A stretch of 64,000 bases of DNA from Cystobasidiopsis lactophilus. Taxonomy: Eukaryota; Basidiomycota; Agaricostilbomycetes; Agaricostilbales; Chionosphaeraceae. How positions within the stretch are numbered: position 1 is the first letter of the stretch; every line of letters begins with the position of its first letter. A program made the translations under genes and the position numbers. Shown here one piece after another: positions 22,770 to 37,592 of the stretch. Location: the NCBI GenBank assembly GCA_001599975.1, contig BCIO01000004.1:2453328-2517327 (forward strand). The letters are read 5' to 3'. The notes beneath the pieces are model-generated. The model made no database searches. It was not told the origin of the DNA and worked only from the letters and a program-made list of their open reading frames with translations.

Positions 22770-24284
22770 ATGGCCCCCGAAGACGCAGCCGTGCATAAGG
22801 GCTTCTTGAGCCTGCCTGGCGAGGTCTGTTGCACGCCCTCTCTGTGAGACTGTTGGACGCCTGCTGAATGAGCTGCACACAACAGGTGATAACCGCCATC
22901 TTCAACGAGGTCGGAAAGAGCGAAGACGCTGTTGCCTTGGTTGGCCCCAAGTCCAAGCCAAACGACAAGACCCCGCTGCTGAGCACCACCCAGATGGCCA
23001 TGATCCTCCTCAACAAGAGCCACTGCAAGTCTTGCGCCGAGAGCGTCGTCTGGAGCCATATCAAGATCGTCTTCACCCCAAAGGGGGCCGAGAGTGCTGT
23101 GGCCCGCGTCGACCAATTCAGCCAGCACGCTGGCCACTGCCGCGTGTTGGAGCTCGAGCTCAAGGATATCAGTACGGATAGCCTGGCCGCCACCACCAGC
23201 TTCTTGGGCAAGCTCAAAGCCACGTTCGCCAACTTGATCTCCCAGCGCGTCGCCATCGACCATCCCGTGCAGGCCGCCGTCGTCCCCGAGGTCCTGTCTT
23301 TGCCCGAACTGAATCCCAGCCTCGTCCACTCGCTCAAGCTCTCTATGGGCCACGACGAGGTCAAGAAGCCCATCGCGATCGAGCTGCTCACGTTGCTCCC
23401 CAATCTGAAGCACTTGTCCGCTGACCACGAGGTCTTGAAGACCTTCAAGCTGCCTGTCAAAGGCCCTGACGCTGCCGTCGAAGAAGTCTACGCCTTCGCC
23501 TTCGGTGTAGTCGACGGCAACTTGGAAGTCGTCAAGCTGGTGTTGGCGGGCTTCCCCGAACAGGAGAACTACACGACCGCGGCCCGCCTGAACTCCACTG
23601 TGAGCGCCTTGCAGCATCTGGCCAGCTTGAAGATCGAAATCGGCTCTTCGAAACAGCTCAAGTTCGACCTCGCGAAGCTCCTCGCCGCCGCCCCCGACAC
23701 CCTCAAAGAGCTGAGCATCGACCAGCCGTGCGACAAGGCCGGCCACCCATTCAAAGCTTACCCCAAGATCGCTTTTAGACGATTCACCGCCCTCGAGATC
23801 TTCAAGCTGAACGAGGATACCTGGGTGTAGGCTTCTGCCCATTTTCTTCTGCCCTTTGATGCCCACACTTCAAGCGAACAGGAACTGGGACGAGATGGCC
23901 TCTGACCCCAAGTTCCCCAAGGCTGGCTGCCTGAACCGCTTCACCGGCTTCCCGGCCTCGCTCGAGGAGATTTACCTCAGCTACACCAAGGAGCGCCTCG
24001 AGTACTTGGCCACTGACTTGGAAGGCGCCGACTGTCTGCCCAAGCTCCGCAAGATCGTGTTCAACTGCGGCAGCCGCCTCTCCCAAGTCAAGCAAGCCTC
24101 CACTCCTCGCGCTCAGCTCGCTGCCGTCGCCGCCAAGCGTGGCATCACCCTCCAATGGCGCAAGAAGCTCAGCTCGTGGGGCAAGGACCCCTTCTCCGGC
24201 AAGATCATCGCCGACTTTGACGCTGTGGAAGCTGCTGGATCGGAAAGCGGTGGCAATAGCGAATCTGGATCTGACGAGGAGTGA
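22770..24284 (+). CDS. F-box-like / leucine-rich hypothetical protein
   Basis: Exon 1 is short (MAPEDAAVHKGFLSLPGE) and splices to VITAIFNEVGKSEDAVALVG; together GFLSLPGEVITAIFNEV resembles the first helices of an F-box. The rest shows loosely spaced hydrophobic repeats like divergent LRRs (LLPNLKHLSADHEVLKTFKL, ALQHLASLKIEI, APDTLKELSIDQP, LPKLRKIVFNCGSRL). A second intron after EDTW joins to NWDEMASDPKFPKAGC. The C-terminus is acidic (GSESGGNSESGSDEE). If the F-box is real, the protein would be a substrate adaptor of an SCF ubiquitin ligase. The code uses strongly C/G-ending codons, suggesting good expression. It is head to head with the TPR-SET gene; the two start codons are 198 bp apart. 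Confidence 0.65.
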
Positions 24285-24708
24285 ACAGTGGATCTGATCT
24301 GCTCCGCCAGTGATCTCGGTTTTGGTTTTGTGTGTTCGGTTGGTCAGCAGGATAAGCAGGGTCTGGGCAGTTTTCAAAGAGGGGTTATCGGGGCGGGGTG
24401 CTCGGACTTCCTTTTGGGCGATGGCACGCCACTGGGAAAAACCCCGCGGAGCTCACTTTCTCTTTGCAACGACCATACTTGCTTCTTGCCTGCCTGCCTG
24501 CTGTCCTGCTTTCCTCCATTTGAGCTTTGAGGCTTCCGATAGATGACGCGCTCTAAGAAGCGGGAGCCCGGCCCAGTGCTTGCGTGCCAGATGGCCGAGG
24601 CTCTCTCAAAGCGTTTGCTCCTTGCCTACCCACAACCAACTATCCTCAATCTTCAAATACACCCTCCTCAACCCAACCCTTTATCCCATTACAAACCTGT
24701 CCCTCAAT

Positions 24709-25339
24709 ATGACCACCGTTGTCCTTCCCAAAGATTATGGATTGGTTCTTGGAGCCGCAACGGGATTCGTTTTCCTCCACGTGTACCAAATGTTGAAGGT
24801 CGGTTGGTCAAGGCCAGAAACTCGGGCCACAGCTGCTAAATGGGACTGTTCTCTAGGTGTCAGGCGCCCGCAAGGCATCGGGAATCAAGTACCCTCACCT
24901 CTACGCGACGCCTGAGCAGTGCGAGAAGGATCGTAAGCTGATTTTGTTTCCTTGAGTTTGATAATAGGTGTTCAAGCCATCCATCGCAGCGAAAGCCATG
25001 GTGTTCAACTGCACGCAACGCGCCCACCAGTTTGTCATGAGCTCGTTCCGCCGCCATGCTGCATTTCACTGACCCGAGTCTTCCCATAGAAACACGCTCG
25101 AGAACGCACCGTACACCGTGCTTACTCTCCTGATCGGTGGACTTGAGGCGCCAAGGGCCGCCGCCATTCTTGGAGTCTGCTTCATTCTTGGCCGCATCGG
25201 TTACACCGAGGGGTACGCCACCGGCAACCCCAAAGCCCGGATCAATGCTCTCGGCAAGCTCGACTACATTGGCCGCATCGGATTGCTCTACCTGTCTGGC
25301 AAGGCGTCCTACTCCACCATCACCTCCGGCTGGTGGTAG
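24709..25339 (+). CDS. Microsomal glutathione S-transferase 3-like (MAPEG), copy 1
   Basis: A small membrane enzyme of the MAPEG family, four predicted helices, in the ER or outer mitochondrial membrane. It conjugates glutathione to lipophilic compounds or reduces lipid peroxides. The start MTTVVLPKDYGLVLGAATGF matches the MGST3 N-terminus (LPxxYGxV), followed by LHVYQM. The family signature FNCTQRAHQ-NTLE is split by an intron, then GGLEAPRAAAILGVCFILGR and YTEGYATGNP complete helices 3-4. It ends SGWW at 25339. Four exons. The next gene is a tandem copy. Confidence 0.9.
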
Positions 25340-25691
25340 TGGGAGTCGTCCTCTAACCTCAATCGCAACCGGCTTGAGGTCGCTCGATGCATTGGGAGAG
25401 CGAGGCTCGTGTGATAATAAAGCGGACGCGCTAGCGGATTTAGGGCGATGATCTTGGGAGCTGCCAGTATCGGGCAAGGGACTTTCTCTTTGCAACGTCC
25501 GCGTCTGCCCCCTCGCACCGGCCGCTTGCCATCGAAAAGTCCTTTGAGTGCCCTTGCGTGATCATTGCTGCTGCTTGTTGAGGCCCTCGGTGGCCACGGG
25601 CCTCTGAATGAATCGCCTTTTGCTTCGCGTTTCGTCTTTTGCTCCTGAACGACCTGGAGAATTGTCCTTTGGTCTCTTCGTTCTCTGAGCC
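25340..25691. other. Spacer between the two MGST3 copies
   Basis: About 350 bp that must hold the 3' end of copy 1 and the promoter of copy 2. Nothing coding was seen. Confidence 0.5.
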
Positions 25692-26274
25692 ATGACTTCA
25701 TTCGTCGGACTGCCCAAAGATTATGGCTATGTGATGGGCGCAAGCATGGGCTTCGCTTGCCTGCACGTCTACCAAATGTTCAAGGTAAGATCCGGTCGAA
25801 TGCCTTTCCCTGTCACCTGCCAGATTTGTGTTGACCATTCTAGAAACCAGGTGATGGCTGCTCGCAAAGCTGCCCGTCTTCCTTACCCAGAGATGTATGC
25901 GACGCGAGAGCAATGCGAGAAAGACCGTGGGTGTCCGTGATGATTCAGCAATGCATCGAACTGAATGCGCCTATTAACTAGCTAACGCAATGATCTTCAA
26001 CTGCACTCAGAGGGCGCATCAGAACATGCTCGAACAGATCCCTTTCACTCTGACGACCCTCTTTGTCGGCGGCCTGGCCGCTCCTCGTTCAGCTGCGATC
26101 TGCGCCATCATCTGCATCATTGGCCGTGTCTTCTATACCCAGGGCTATGCGACTGGTGTACCGCGCGCTCGATACCGCTACAAGGGTGTCTCGAGGGTCG
26201 AACACATGGGACGCCTCTGGCTGTTCTGCCTCTCCCTAAAGGCCTCCTACCTGGCCATCTCGTCGGAATGGTAG
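25692..26274 (+). CDS. Microsomal glutathione S-transferase 3-like (MAPEG), copy 2
   Basis: Tandem paralogue of the preceding gene with the same exon plan. The N-terminus is MTSFVGLPKDYGYVMGASMG, then LHVYQMFK. The second exon has ARKAARLPYPEMYATREQCE, and the signature FNCTQRAHQNMLEQIP lies in one exon. GGLAAPRSAAICAIICIIGR and YTQGYATGVPRARYRYKG follow, with the end SSEW at 26274. The Arg, Asn and Glu residues that bind glutathione in MAPEG proteins (QRAHQNxLE) are kept in both copies, so both should be active. Divergence is much higher than for a recent duplication. Confidence 0.9.
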
Positions 26275-26477
26275 AAGAGAACGGCAATTGAAAGATAGGG
26301 TCGAGGATGTATGCGCAAAGGTGGTTTGGTCTTCCAGGGTGCCGGGCTTCTCAACGCAAGTCGAGCTTTCGCATTCAATGGTTAAATCACAGCGAAGAGC
26401 ACCAGCTTCCTCATTTTTGTTTGCACTTGCAAAGATCGTATAAAGCGTATTGAGCGCTCCCTATCCAGCGACCCAAG

Positions 26478-29277
26478 CTAGCGTCTCTTGTAGCCGTCGT
26501 CAACGCCTCTTCGCGGTGGCGGCCCTCTCCCACCGTCGCCTTCCCTCACGTTCTCCCTATTGTCGTTCTTGTAGAAATCAGCAGCCTTGGCCCGGCTGGG
26601 GTGAATGAAAGGCTGCTGACGCGGGGGCGAGCGGCTCCGATCGCGGTTGCTGAGCTCCGATGGCGAGCGGCGGCGAGAAGAGCGAGGTGGCGACTCGTCT
26701 CTCCTGCTTGACCGTCGAGGTGGGGACGGCGAGCGCGAGTCCGCCCTTCGGGGATCCCTATCGTCCAAAGACTTTCGCTTCGGAGGTGGTGAGCGACTGT
26801 CGTATCGCTTGCGCGGCGGCGGCGACCTGCTGTCAAATCGCTTGCGAGGGGGTGAGCGACTACGGCTGTCGTAGCGCTTGCGAGGCGGTGGTGACCGGCT
26901 GTCGTAGCGCTTGCGAGGTGGTGGCGAAGGCGAGCGCGAATCTCGGCGGCGGCGTGGGGGAGGAGAGGGGCTTCTGGAGTCCGCCCTCCGACGCTCGGAT
27001 CGCCTGGGAGATGGGCTGCGCCTGGAAGGAGCGCGCCTGTCATCGCGAGAATCGTCCGAAGACGAGTCTGAGTCGCTGTCGGAGTCTGAGGACGACGAGT
27101 CGCTGTCGGACGAGGACTCGTCGCCGCCGCCGCCCAGCAGAGCGGCTCGTTGTTGGGCCATGATTTGGGCTGGTACCGTCTTGAGATGCTCTCGCATGCT
27201 CTCGGTCAGGGCGCCCATTTGAATCGAGGTCCAGTAGCTGTGTAGACGCAAAGTGCAATCAGTGACAAGCACGATTAGAAAGACGAAATCACCCACTTGA
27301 TCGCAAATCGGGTGTTCTTCGGGTCGTCCTTGGGGAACATTTGGGCGTAGTAGAGCTGCATGCTGGGCTCTTCAAAGCGCTCGCGCATTTTGGGCAGGCC
27401 CAGGAAGCCGAGAATCTCCTGGCACATGATCTTGACGAAGATGCGAGACGAAGAGGAGGTGTCGTCCTCGTTGAGCTTGATGGCGTCGAAGACGGTCCAG
27501 GGCAGCGAGTCGGAGCCGAGCAGAGTGCCAAAGAAGCGGGCGATGTTGCGCAGCCGGTTGGTCTCGTAGCGGTGGATGGTGCCAAAGTATTGGCGGAACG
27601 AGGCCTCAAAGGACTCAGCCCACATAGGGTTGAGCTTGCACAGGCGCTCGCCGATCGAGCCGTAGAACTTGGAGTAGGACCGCTCTTGCGAGCAGCATTC
27701 GACGATCATGTTGACCAGCTCGAGCTGTAGCCTTGAATCAGCCCTGTATCACACAAGAGATGCGAAGGAAAGCCAGCTACCTCTTGACCGGGAGCCAGCT
27801 CGATGCGGAGCAGCTTGTGGACGGCTTCTTGGAAGTCCAGGGCGGACATGACGGTGAGGTAGATCTGCCTCCTCAGGTTGACCAGGTTGGTTTCGGTCTG
27901 GTCGTGGATGTCGATGGTGCCGGTCAAATCCTCGCCGGCGCGCTCCTCGTCGTCGTCATCTTCGTCCTCCTCGTCGGATGCCGCCTCCGACCCGCTCTCG
28001 TCGTCCGAGTCGGTGCCCAAGATCTGCTCCTTGATCTTCTTGTACTCCTCCTCGTGCTCCTCGTAGTCGGCGTCCGCCTTGAACACGTTGAGCGTGTCCT
28101 GGACGGTGATCTGGTCGGTGAGGGAGATGCGGTGCGTGATCAGGTCGTCCTCCTCGACCAAGTCCAACCCTTCGGGCAGGATGAGGTTGTCCTTGAACTT
28201 GTCCCTTCGAACCTGGAACAGGACTTCGACCATGTACTGCACCCGCTTGTCGATCTTGGGCGAGTGAAGGATGTCGCGGTACATTTCGTAGAGCGCGTTG
28301 TTGAACTTGGGCGCGGTCTCTTGCAAGAGCAGCCCGATCTCGCGGGTGAAGCCGACGGCGAGCTCGACCGAGTCGTCGGTGGCGCCCTCGAGGAGGAGCT
28401 GGAGGACCTCCATGCCGATGAGCTCGGCGAGCACGCGCTGGTTGCAGAGGTGGGCCAGGAAGGTTAAGGTGGCGGTGCAGGTAGGCTTGTCGTTGCGCTT
28501 GAAGGCGCGGCGGAACTGGATGATGAGGCGGTTGATGAGCAGCTCGCCGACCTGGGGCAGCTTGGAATTGACGATGGCGACCAGGGCGGCGAAGACGGGG
28601 GTGTAGGGCAGGGAGGACGCTTGTGCGCGCATGATGGAGCGGGCAAACAGGCCTCGCCCGCGGATCAAATTTTCGCCAAAGAGGTCGGGCACAATGTACT
28701 TGATATTGGCGATGTTGACCTGTTCGCAGCTATACTTGAGCCGTCATTCCAACGGGCTCGAGGAGCACTACACACCTTGTTGATGAGACCGTTGATAGAC
28801 TTGCGAAGCGCTTCCCAAGTCATCCGCTGGAACTCGATGCTGGCCGTGTCCTTGGCCTCTTGCTCTGCCATCATCGCTCGAAGCCGGTGCGGCGGGATGT
28901 AAGCGCCGCCTCCTCTCTGTAAGCACAATGCCCAACCATAAGCACCAGCTCATGTACCGTGCAATGTAGGCGAGGCGCCACTCACCGTGAGAGCCATTTT
29001 CGCAATTTCCACCTTTGGGTCCTCCTTTGGCTTGTCCGTCGCGCCGGCCAGCTCCTCCTCGGCGGCCCTCAGCGCGGCCTGCCTCTCTCGCTCGCGCTTC
29101 CGCCTCTCGTCCGCATCTTGGATGTTGGGCACCGAGATCCGCTTCGAGCTGGGCTCGTCCACCGAAGGCGACCTGTTTGCCACCCGCGAATCAGCTGTTG
29201 TCGATTGCTTCTGCGGGCAAAGATTCGCACACTGACCTCTTGCGCTTCTGGCCAACCTCCTCGCCTGACGCTGACAT
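26478..29277 (-). CDS. CWC22: Pre-mRNA splicing factor CWC22
   Basis: Core spliceosome protein that escorts eIF4A-III to the spliceosome for exon-junction complex deposition. The start is [14 protein letters not shown]; an intron follows, then [20 protein letters not shown]. The signature [18 protein letters not shown] precedes the MIF4G domain ([57 protein letters not shown]). An acidic linker (about 28 consecutive Asp/Glu/Ser-rich codons) leads to the MA3 domain ([58 protein letters not shown]). The last exon codes a long RS tail. In yeast this tail is absent; it is typical of other eukaryotes. Start codons of CWC22 and SLT11 face each other across 237 bp. Confidence 0.95.
26630..26970 (-). 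repeat. Coding repeats of an SR-rich tail in CWC22
   Basis: Imperfect tandem units of about 36-39 bp encode repeats of the form [11 protein letters not shown] (at least five), flanked by SRSPSPPP and RRS units. This is a low-complexity coding repeat, prone to length change by slippage, not a mobile element. Confidence 0.8.
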
Positions 29278-29514
29278 CTTTGTATGGAGCAGGCGCCTCT
29301 CCAAGAAATTTCGTAGGGGAGCCCTCCTGAACGCGAAAACTGAACTTGTGGTGCACCCGGACCGCTCGAAATCGACTTTCTCACCTCTTTGAGAGTGCCC
29401 ACCATCAGCCCAGGCGAAAGTCGAGCTCCCACCCAGCTCACCAAGGCCTGATAGATCCTAGGCACCGAAGTCGACGCCAGATAGAGCTCGCTGAGCCTCT
29501 TTTTCGCCTCAAAA

Positions 29515-30714
29515 ATGCCACCCAAGCGTGAGCTCGCCTTCCCCCGAAGTCCTCTCCATGTTGCTGACTCATGAGATGGTTTCTGTCCACAGGCGACATC
29601 AACAAGGTCGGCTTCGAAGACTCCGAGTTCCCTTCGTTGTGCGACACTTGTCTGGGGCCGAACCCTTATGGTGAGCGGCGAGCTTTCCACAAAAGTTTTG
29701 GGAAACTTGTTTGACAACTCCGGCCGACAGTCCGAATGACCCGGCAAGTCTATGGCGCCGAGTGCAACGTGTGCACAAGGCCGATGACCACCTTTCGCTG
29801 GTCGCCGGGGGAGGGCATGCGCTTCAAGACGACGACCGTGTGCCAGACGTGCAGCAAGATGAAGAACTGCTGCCAAAGCTGCCTCCTCGACCTCCAGTAC
29901 AACCTGCCCACCCAGTTCAGGGACGCGGCCATGGGCAAAGGCTCGGACGGGGCGCCCAAGGATGACTTGAACAAGGCTTACATTGCCCAAAATGTGAGAG
30001 TCGCCCTTGGAAGCTACTTCAAGAGCGCGCTAATCGTTTGTTGCTCTTGTCATAGATGGAAGGCAAATTGGACAACGTGACAGCTTCGTCGTTTGGCAAG
30101 GCAGACCCGGCCACCAAGGAGCTGCTCAAGAAGCTAGCGAGGGCGGACCCCAGCTACGCCAAGAACCGGCCCAAGCCGTGCAGCTTCTTCGCTAAGGGCG
30201 AGTGCAACCGGGGCGACACCTGCCCCTACCGCCACGACATTGTGACACCGGCACCCGGGCCGTCCATTTCTGCCAAGCAGAGCATTCAGGATCGATGTGG
30301 GTAATCTTGCTTGAACTCATCAGACTCTTGGGTCTGATTCCTGGTCGTCTTTCCACAGACCACGGCCGCAACGACCCGGTAGCCCGCAAGCTGCTCGAAA
30401 AAGCGGCCGACGTGTCCAACCTCTCGCCGCCGGCCGACGAGGCCATCACCTCCCTCTTCCTCACCAACCTGCCCGAAGGCGCGACCGACGCCGACATCCG
30501 CCCCAGCATCCCCGATGGCGCCGTCAAGGACGTCAAGTCCATCGTCGTCGTCCCCTCCACCAAGTGCGCCTTCATCAACTTTAACACTAGGGAAAGCGCA
30601 GAGGCGGCCGCCTTTGGGTACGGCGCCCAAGGTGGTATTGTGGCTGTTGGGTCGCAGACGGAGAAGCAGACCAAGGTGCAATGGGGCCGCTCGAAGCGAA
30701 AGGCCGCTGCTTAA
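29515..30714 (+). CDS. SLT11: Pre-mRNA splicing factor SLT11/ECM2 (RBM22 family)
   Basis: A component of the Prp19-associated part of the activated spliceosome that contacts U6 and U2 snRNA. Exon 1 codes only MPPK plus one base; next is [20 protein letters not shown]. The N-terminal zinc-binding region has paired CxxC motifs (CDTC, CNVC, CQTC, CCQSC) within [18 protein letters not shown] and [25 protein letters not shown] finger follows ([19 protein letters not shown]). The C-terminal RRM has RNP2 [10 protein letters not shown] and RNP1-like [16 protein letters not shown], and the protein ends SKRKAAA. Five or six exons. It is divergently paired with CWC22, another late spliceosome factor. 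Confidence 0.93.
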
Positions 30715-30896
30715 GCCGGCCACTTGTAATTCTTACTTCTTGCAAAGCATGCAAACGACGCTAGCTTTTGGCCATTTTTAAGAGTGTTTTTGGTCTCAAT
30801 GCATTTTGTTTGTCAGAACCGATGCGAATATGGGTTTTACGATTTAGGTATCTAAGTTGAGGAAGTGCAGAGTGGGCGGAGAGGGGAGGTGGTTGT

Positions 30897-34617
<3,721 letters not shown>

Positions 34618-34735
34618 CCTGGCTTCGCTGCACGCCTCCAACGTGTCGAGCCCGCCAGCCAGAAAGTTTTGCGCCGGAGTTCCGGCGTAGTTCCGGCTCT
34701 CCTCCTCTGAGCCTTGTTGCGCTTCAGCGGCGAGC

Positions 34736-35311
34736 ATGGCGTTCAGATCGAGCGCCACCAGGCTGTTTCAGTGCTCCTCGTCCGTGTCAGGTGGATTGCT
34801 GTGGAAGACTCCTTGTGCGCTTCTCCCTTTTTCACGCACCCGGCCCAAAAATTCATGCTCAAGCATTGCGCCGTTTTGCAGGGAGGTTTGTTGTTTTCGT
34901 CGACTTTCAACCTGGCTTCTGTCTCAACTGGGAACACAGGCTATCAGCTGGGCGCAAGTTCAGGGTCCGAAAGCGGTTGCAGGATGTGGACAGCGTGATC
35001 CAAACGCTGCACACTTCGGGCGTCCAGTTTCATGCTCTGGTCTGTGCCTTTTTTGGTGGCGTTGTTCTTAATCTCGCGACTCACAGAGACGCCGCATCAG
35101 GACAAGGCGCTGGAGCTGCCGACGGAAAATGAGATGCTGGCCAAGGACAAGTACACCACCTTTTCCAAGCACTCGAAGGGCCACCGCAAGGGCATCCACA
35201 AGGTGAGTGGCGCACCCTTAGACAGCTCTTGTAGGTGCTTAGGCGTGGTGTGACCGCCAGGTCCCTCACTTTACCAAGATCACCCAGCGGACAAACCCGA
35301 TTGGCTTCTAG
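34736..35311 (+). CDS. MRPL31: Mitochondrial large-subunit ribosomal protein MRPL31 (mL60)
   Basis: A small basic protein of the mitochondrial 54S subunit. The N-terminus MAFRSSATRLFQCSSSVSGG doubles as a targeting peptide and runs into GLLWKTP, which is conserved in the family. Exon 2 supplies GRKFRVRKRLQDVDSVIQTL; exon 3 supplies LPTENEMLAKDKYTTFSKHS and KGHRKGIHK; exon 4 finishes VPHFTKITQRTNPIGF, the family's diagnostic ending. The first intron's acceptor is uncertain by a few codons: one choice gives KTPSGRKF, while the family has KTPxRLSxxRK. The stop is TAG at 35309-35311. The start lies only 118 bp from the preferred SERCA start on the opposite strand. Confidence 0.88.
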
Positions 35312-35968
35312 TCGAAGAAGGCGCCCTCGCTCTGTGGATCGCCCATCCTCTCTGTACGGAATCAAGTGCTGGCCGTACAAGAGGGGCATCCAGTCGAAGA
35401 GAGAAACTTTGGATGGACTGACTTCGGGTCTCGATAAGCGGTCAATGGCAGTTGGAGGAGCTGTCAATGGTCGACGCCGCTGCATTTTTTACACTCTCCA
35501 GCTCAATAACACAATGTGTCTTCGGACTTGCACTCTTTCCTCGTTTCACGCGCACCCGAGGCCATCGAATCAGCGGTGCTGACGCTCTTCTTCCCATTCG
35601 TCCACCTTGACCTCTTGTTGCGCATTGTGCCATGCCTTTCCTTTTCAATAAGCCTTTCATGCTCTGTCTCTCGTCGCTGTGGTCTGGCTCTCGAGGTCGA
35701 CTCTCGAAAGGTGAATTTGAGTCGACGCCGGACGGGCCACTGCTTCTTTAGCGTCGAGCGCGCTCGAGTGATTAGGGCTCTGCACTACTGATGAGTCAAA
35801 CGCGGTGTCCGAAGCCCTGCTGACCTCACGGGCTTGGCACCGTCGATCCTCATGCGCCGCCGCACAACAGTCACCAGAAAGGCAACTTGCCAGGAACGGA
35901 AAGCAAAGGACCCGCAACTTGCACCTTTGCTCTCTTGTTGTCGGACTTTTCTCGTGAACAAGAGAAGC
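35312..35968. other. Intergenic region before secreted protein gene
   Basis: About 650 bp holding the 3' flank of MRPL31 and the promoter of the next gene. No gene was seen. Confidence 0.5.
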
Positions 35969-37046
35969 ATGAGTGTTCGTGCTGCTGCTGCCGCCTTTTG
36001 CCTTTGGATCGGGTTAGCAGAGGCGACCAGCAGGGACTGCTTCACTGGCTACCCTCCTCTTTGCAACAATTCTGTAGCCCAAGACGCAGACTGCAGGGGT
36101 TTGGAGGTTTCAACAATCGATGGATGGAAGCGCATGGATGTAAGCCGTATCCTTGCCTACGACTGCGCGCATCAAACGAACAGGCCTTCCTTCACAGTGC
36201 GACTATGTGACTTTCAACGTGCCTACCACCAAGCGAACGACTCAAAAGTGGATCGTCATTCATGCTGGCGAGTGCGACACACACACGGCTCAGTTGGGCG
36301 ACTACTTTGCGCCGGAGATGGGGCTTAATCTGTACGGCTTACGGCCCTGTGGCGGCTTCTCCGATTCGCTATGTGCGAACAAGCACGGATACGACCCTTG
36401 CGCCGCTTTCCACGTTTCATGGTACTTTGCGCCGCAGGTCGCAACGCATATGCCCTATGGTAGGAACCTGAATTTTTTCGATGGAGGTGGCGTTGACAAG
36501 GGAGCAGGCGTCGGCTTCAACCCGCCCGCTCTGGTGGACATCTACCACACACCAGGCACCACTATGCTTTTCTTGCACGAGTACGGCTCGCAAAACGGCA
36601 GCTATAACTGGTGGCCGGCGAACGGGTGCACGGCGACCGACTCCAAGCCAGTCTACATGTGCTTGGCCGGGTTGGACCCCGACTACACCGCCAAGTTTCA
36701 GGCCATCAAGGCTATCATGGAGCCAGCTTTTAGCAATACGACCTTGTTCCCCTGCAACCTTCAAGTGCTGGACACAATGCCATATGCACAAGCGCAGGAC
36801 GCCTCCATCCCATGCACTGGCATCTTGCGCGAGTATAACGACCCGGAAAAGGTCGGTGGCGATGTGGGCAACGGGACAGCCAACAATTGGGCGTGGGAAC
36901 AACCCGGCTTCATGACGCGCGCGGTGTCGCTCGCCACCGAAGTCGACCCAACTGGCGCCATTGTCCAGGCTTATCGCACGGCCATCGACATCGCGCTATG
37001 CAAGACGTTCTCGGACGGTCAAAGGGCATGCCAGGACGGAGCTTGA
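35969..37046 (+). CDS. Secreted hypothetical protein
   Basis: Two exons (35969-36139 and 36198-37046) give about 339 residues. A clear signal peptide (MSVRAAAAAFCLWIGLAEAT) is followed by a Cys-bearing mature chain with about a dozen cysteines. Segments include DCFTGYPPLCNNSVAQDADC, TTQKWIVIHAGECDTHTAQL, FAPEMGLNLYGLRPCGGFSD and HTPGTTMLFLHEYGSQNGSY. Several N-glycosylation sites (NGS, NTT, NGT) are present. There is no membrane helix after the signal and no GPI-like end, so it should be secreted. I do not recognise the family; the HxG and HEYG segments could be metal or catalytic sites, but that is guesswork. Confidence 0.75.
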
Positions 37047-37592
37047 GAGCCAGCTACGCGGCCTGAGGCGTGCTAGTGTCGTCGAGGCTCGCGCTTGATA
37101 GAGATTGCATACTCCGCGATTCGCGTCATCGTGGTCTCCTGTAAAGAACCTGCAGCCTTCATGCAACCCATAGATCGAGAGGCGGCATTTCCTCGCGCGT
37201 TAAATGAGTCGCCGATCCGTCATCCGCGTTCGACCAACTCTTTCGACTTCTGCTTCAGATTGTTCGCGATGAGAAGCCCGCTGTCCAACTTGGACTGTCC
37301 TTCGAGCTACCGTGCCCTCCAAACTCCAGGTTGAGTGCCCTCAAAATAGAGGATCGACTCGCCATGCCATGCCTTTGGGCAAGCAAACAAACCTTCCCAA
37401 GTTTGATCGGTCGAAAATTTTTGTGCACTTTGTGGTGATCCCTTGAAAAGGCTTTGATCTGTTGTGTTTGTGCTGCTGTTGTTGTGTGCCGGGAGTTGCC
37501 GGGCATCGAGCAACAACGAGTGAACTGCTTTGCTTTGCATCCGCCAGCTGCCAGCCGAGTGAACAGAAGCGAGAGTCTCAGCAGCAGTGACA
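37047..37592. other. Intergenic region
   Basis: About 550 bp between two plus-strand genes. No gene or RNA was recognised. Confidence 0.5.

Noticed and set aside
22550-23866. A 438-codon open frame on the minus strand
   Set aside because: Antisense shadow of the highly codon-biased F-box-like gene; no recognisable protein features.
26630-26970. Regular short repeats that might be a CRISPR array
   Set aside because: They are in-frame codons for an Arg/Ser tail of CWC22 in a eukaryotic genome; the units abut without spacers.
27733-28467. A 244-codon plus-strand frame with Val/Leu-rich runs that look like membrane helices
   Set aside because: It mirrors the acidic Asp/Glu linker and MIF4G exons of CWC22 on the other strand; the apparent helices come from reversed GAC/GAG codons.
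34618-34737. A 40-residue N-terminal extension of SERCA
   Set aside because: The frame is open but the residues do not resemble any SERCA N-terminus, and the stretch is probably the shared promoter or leader with MRPL31.
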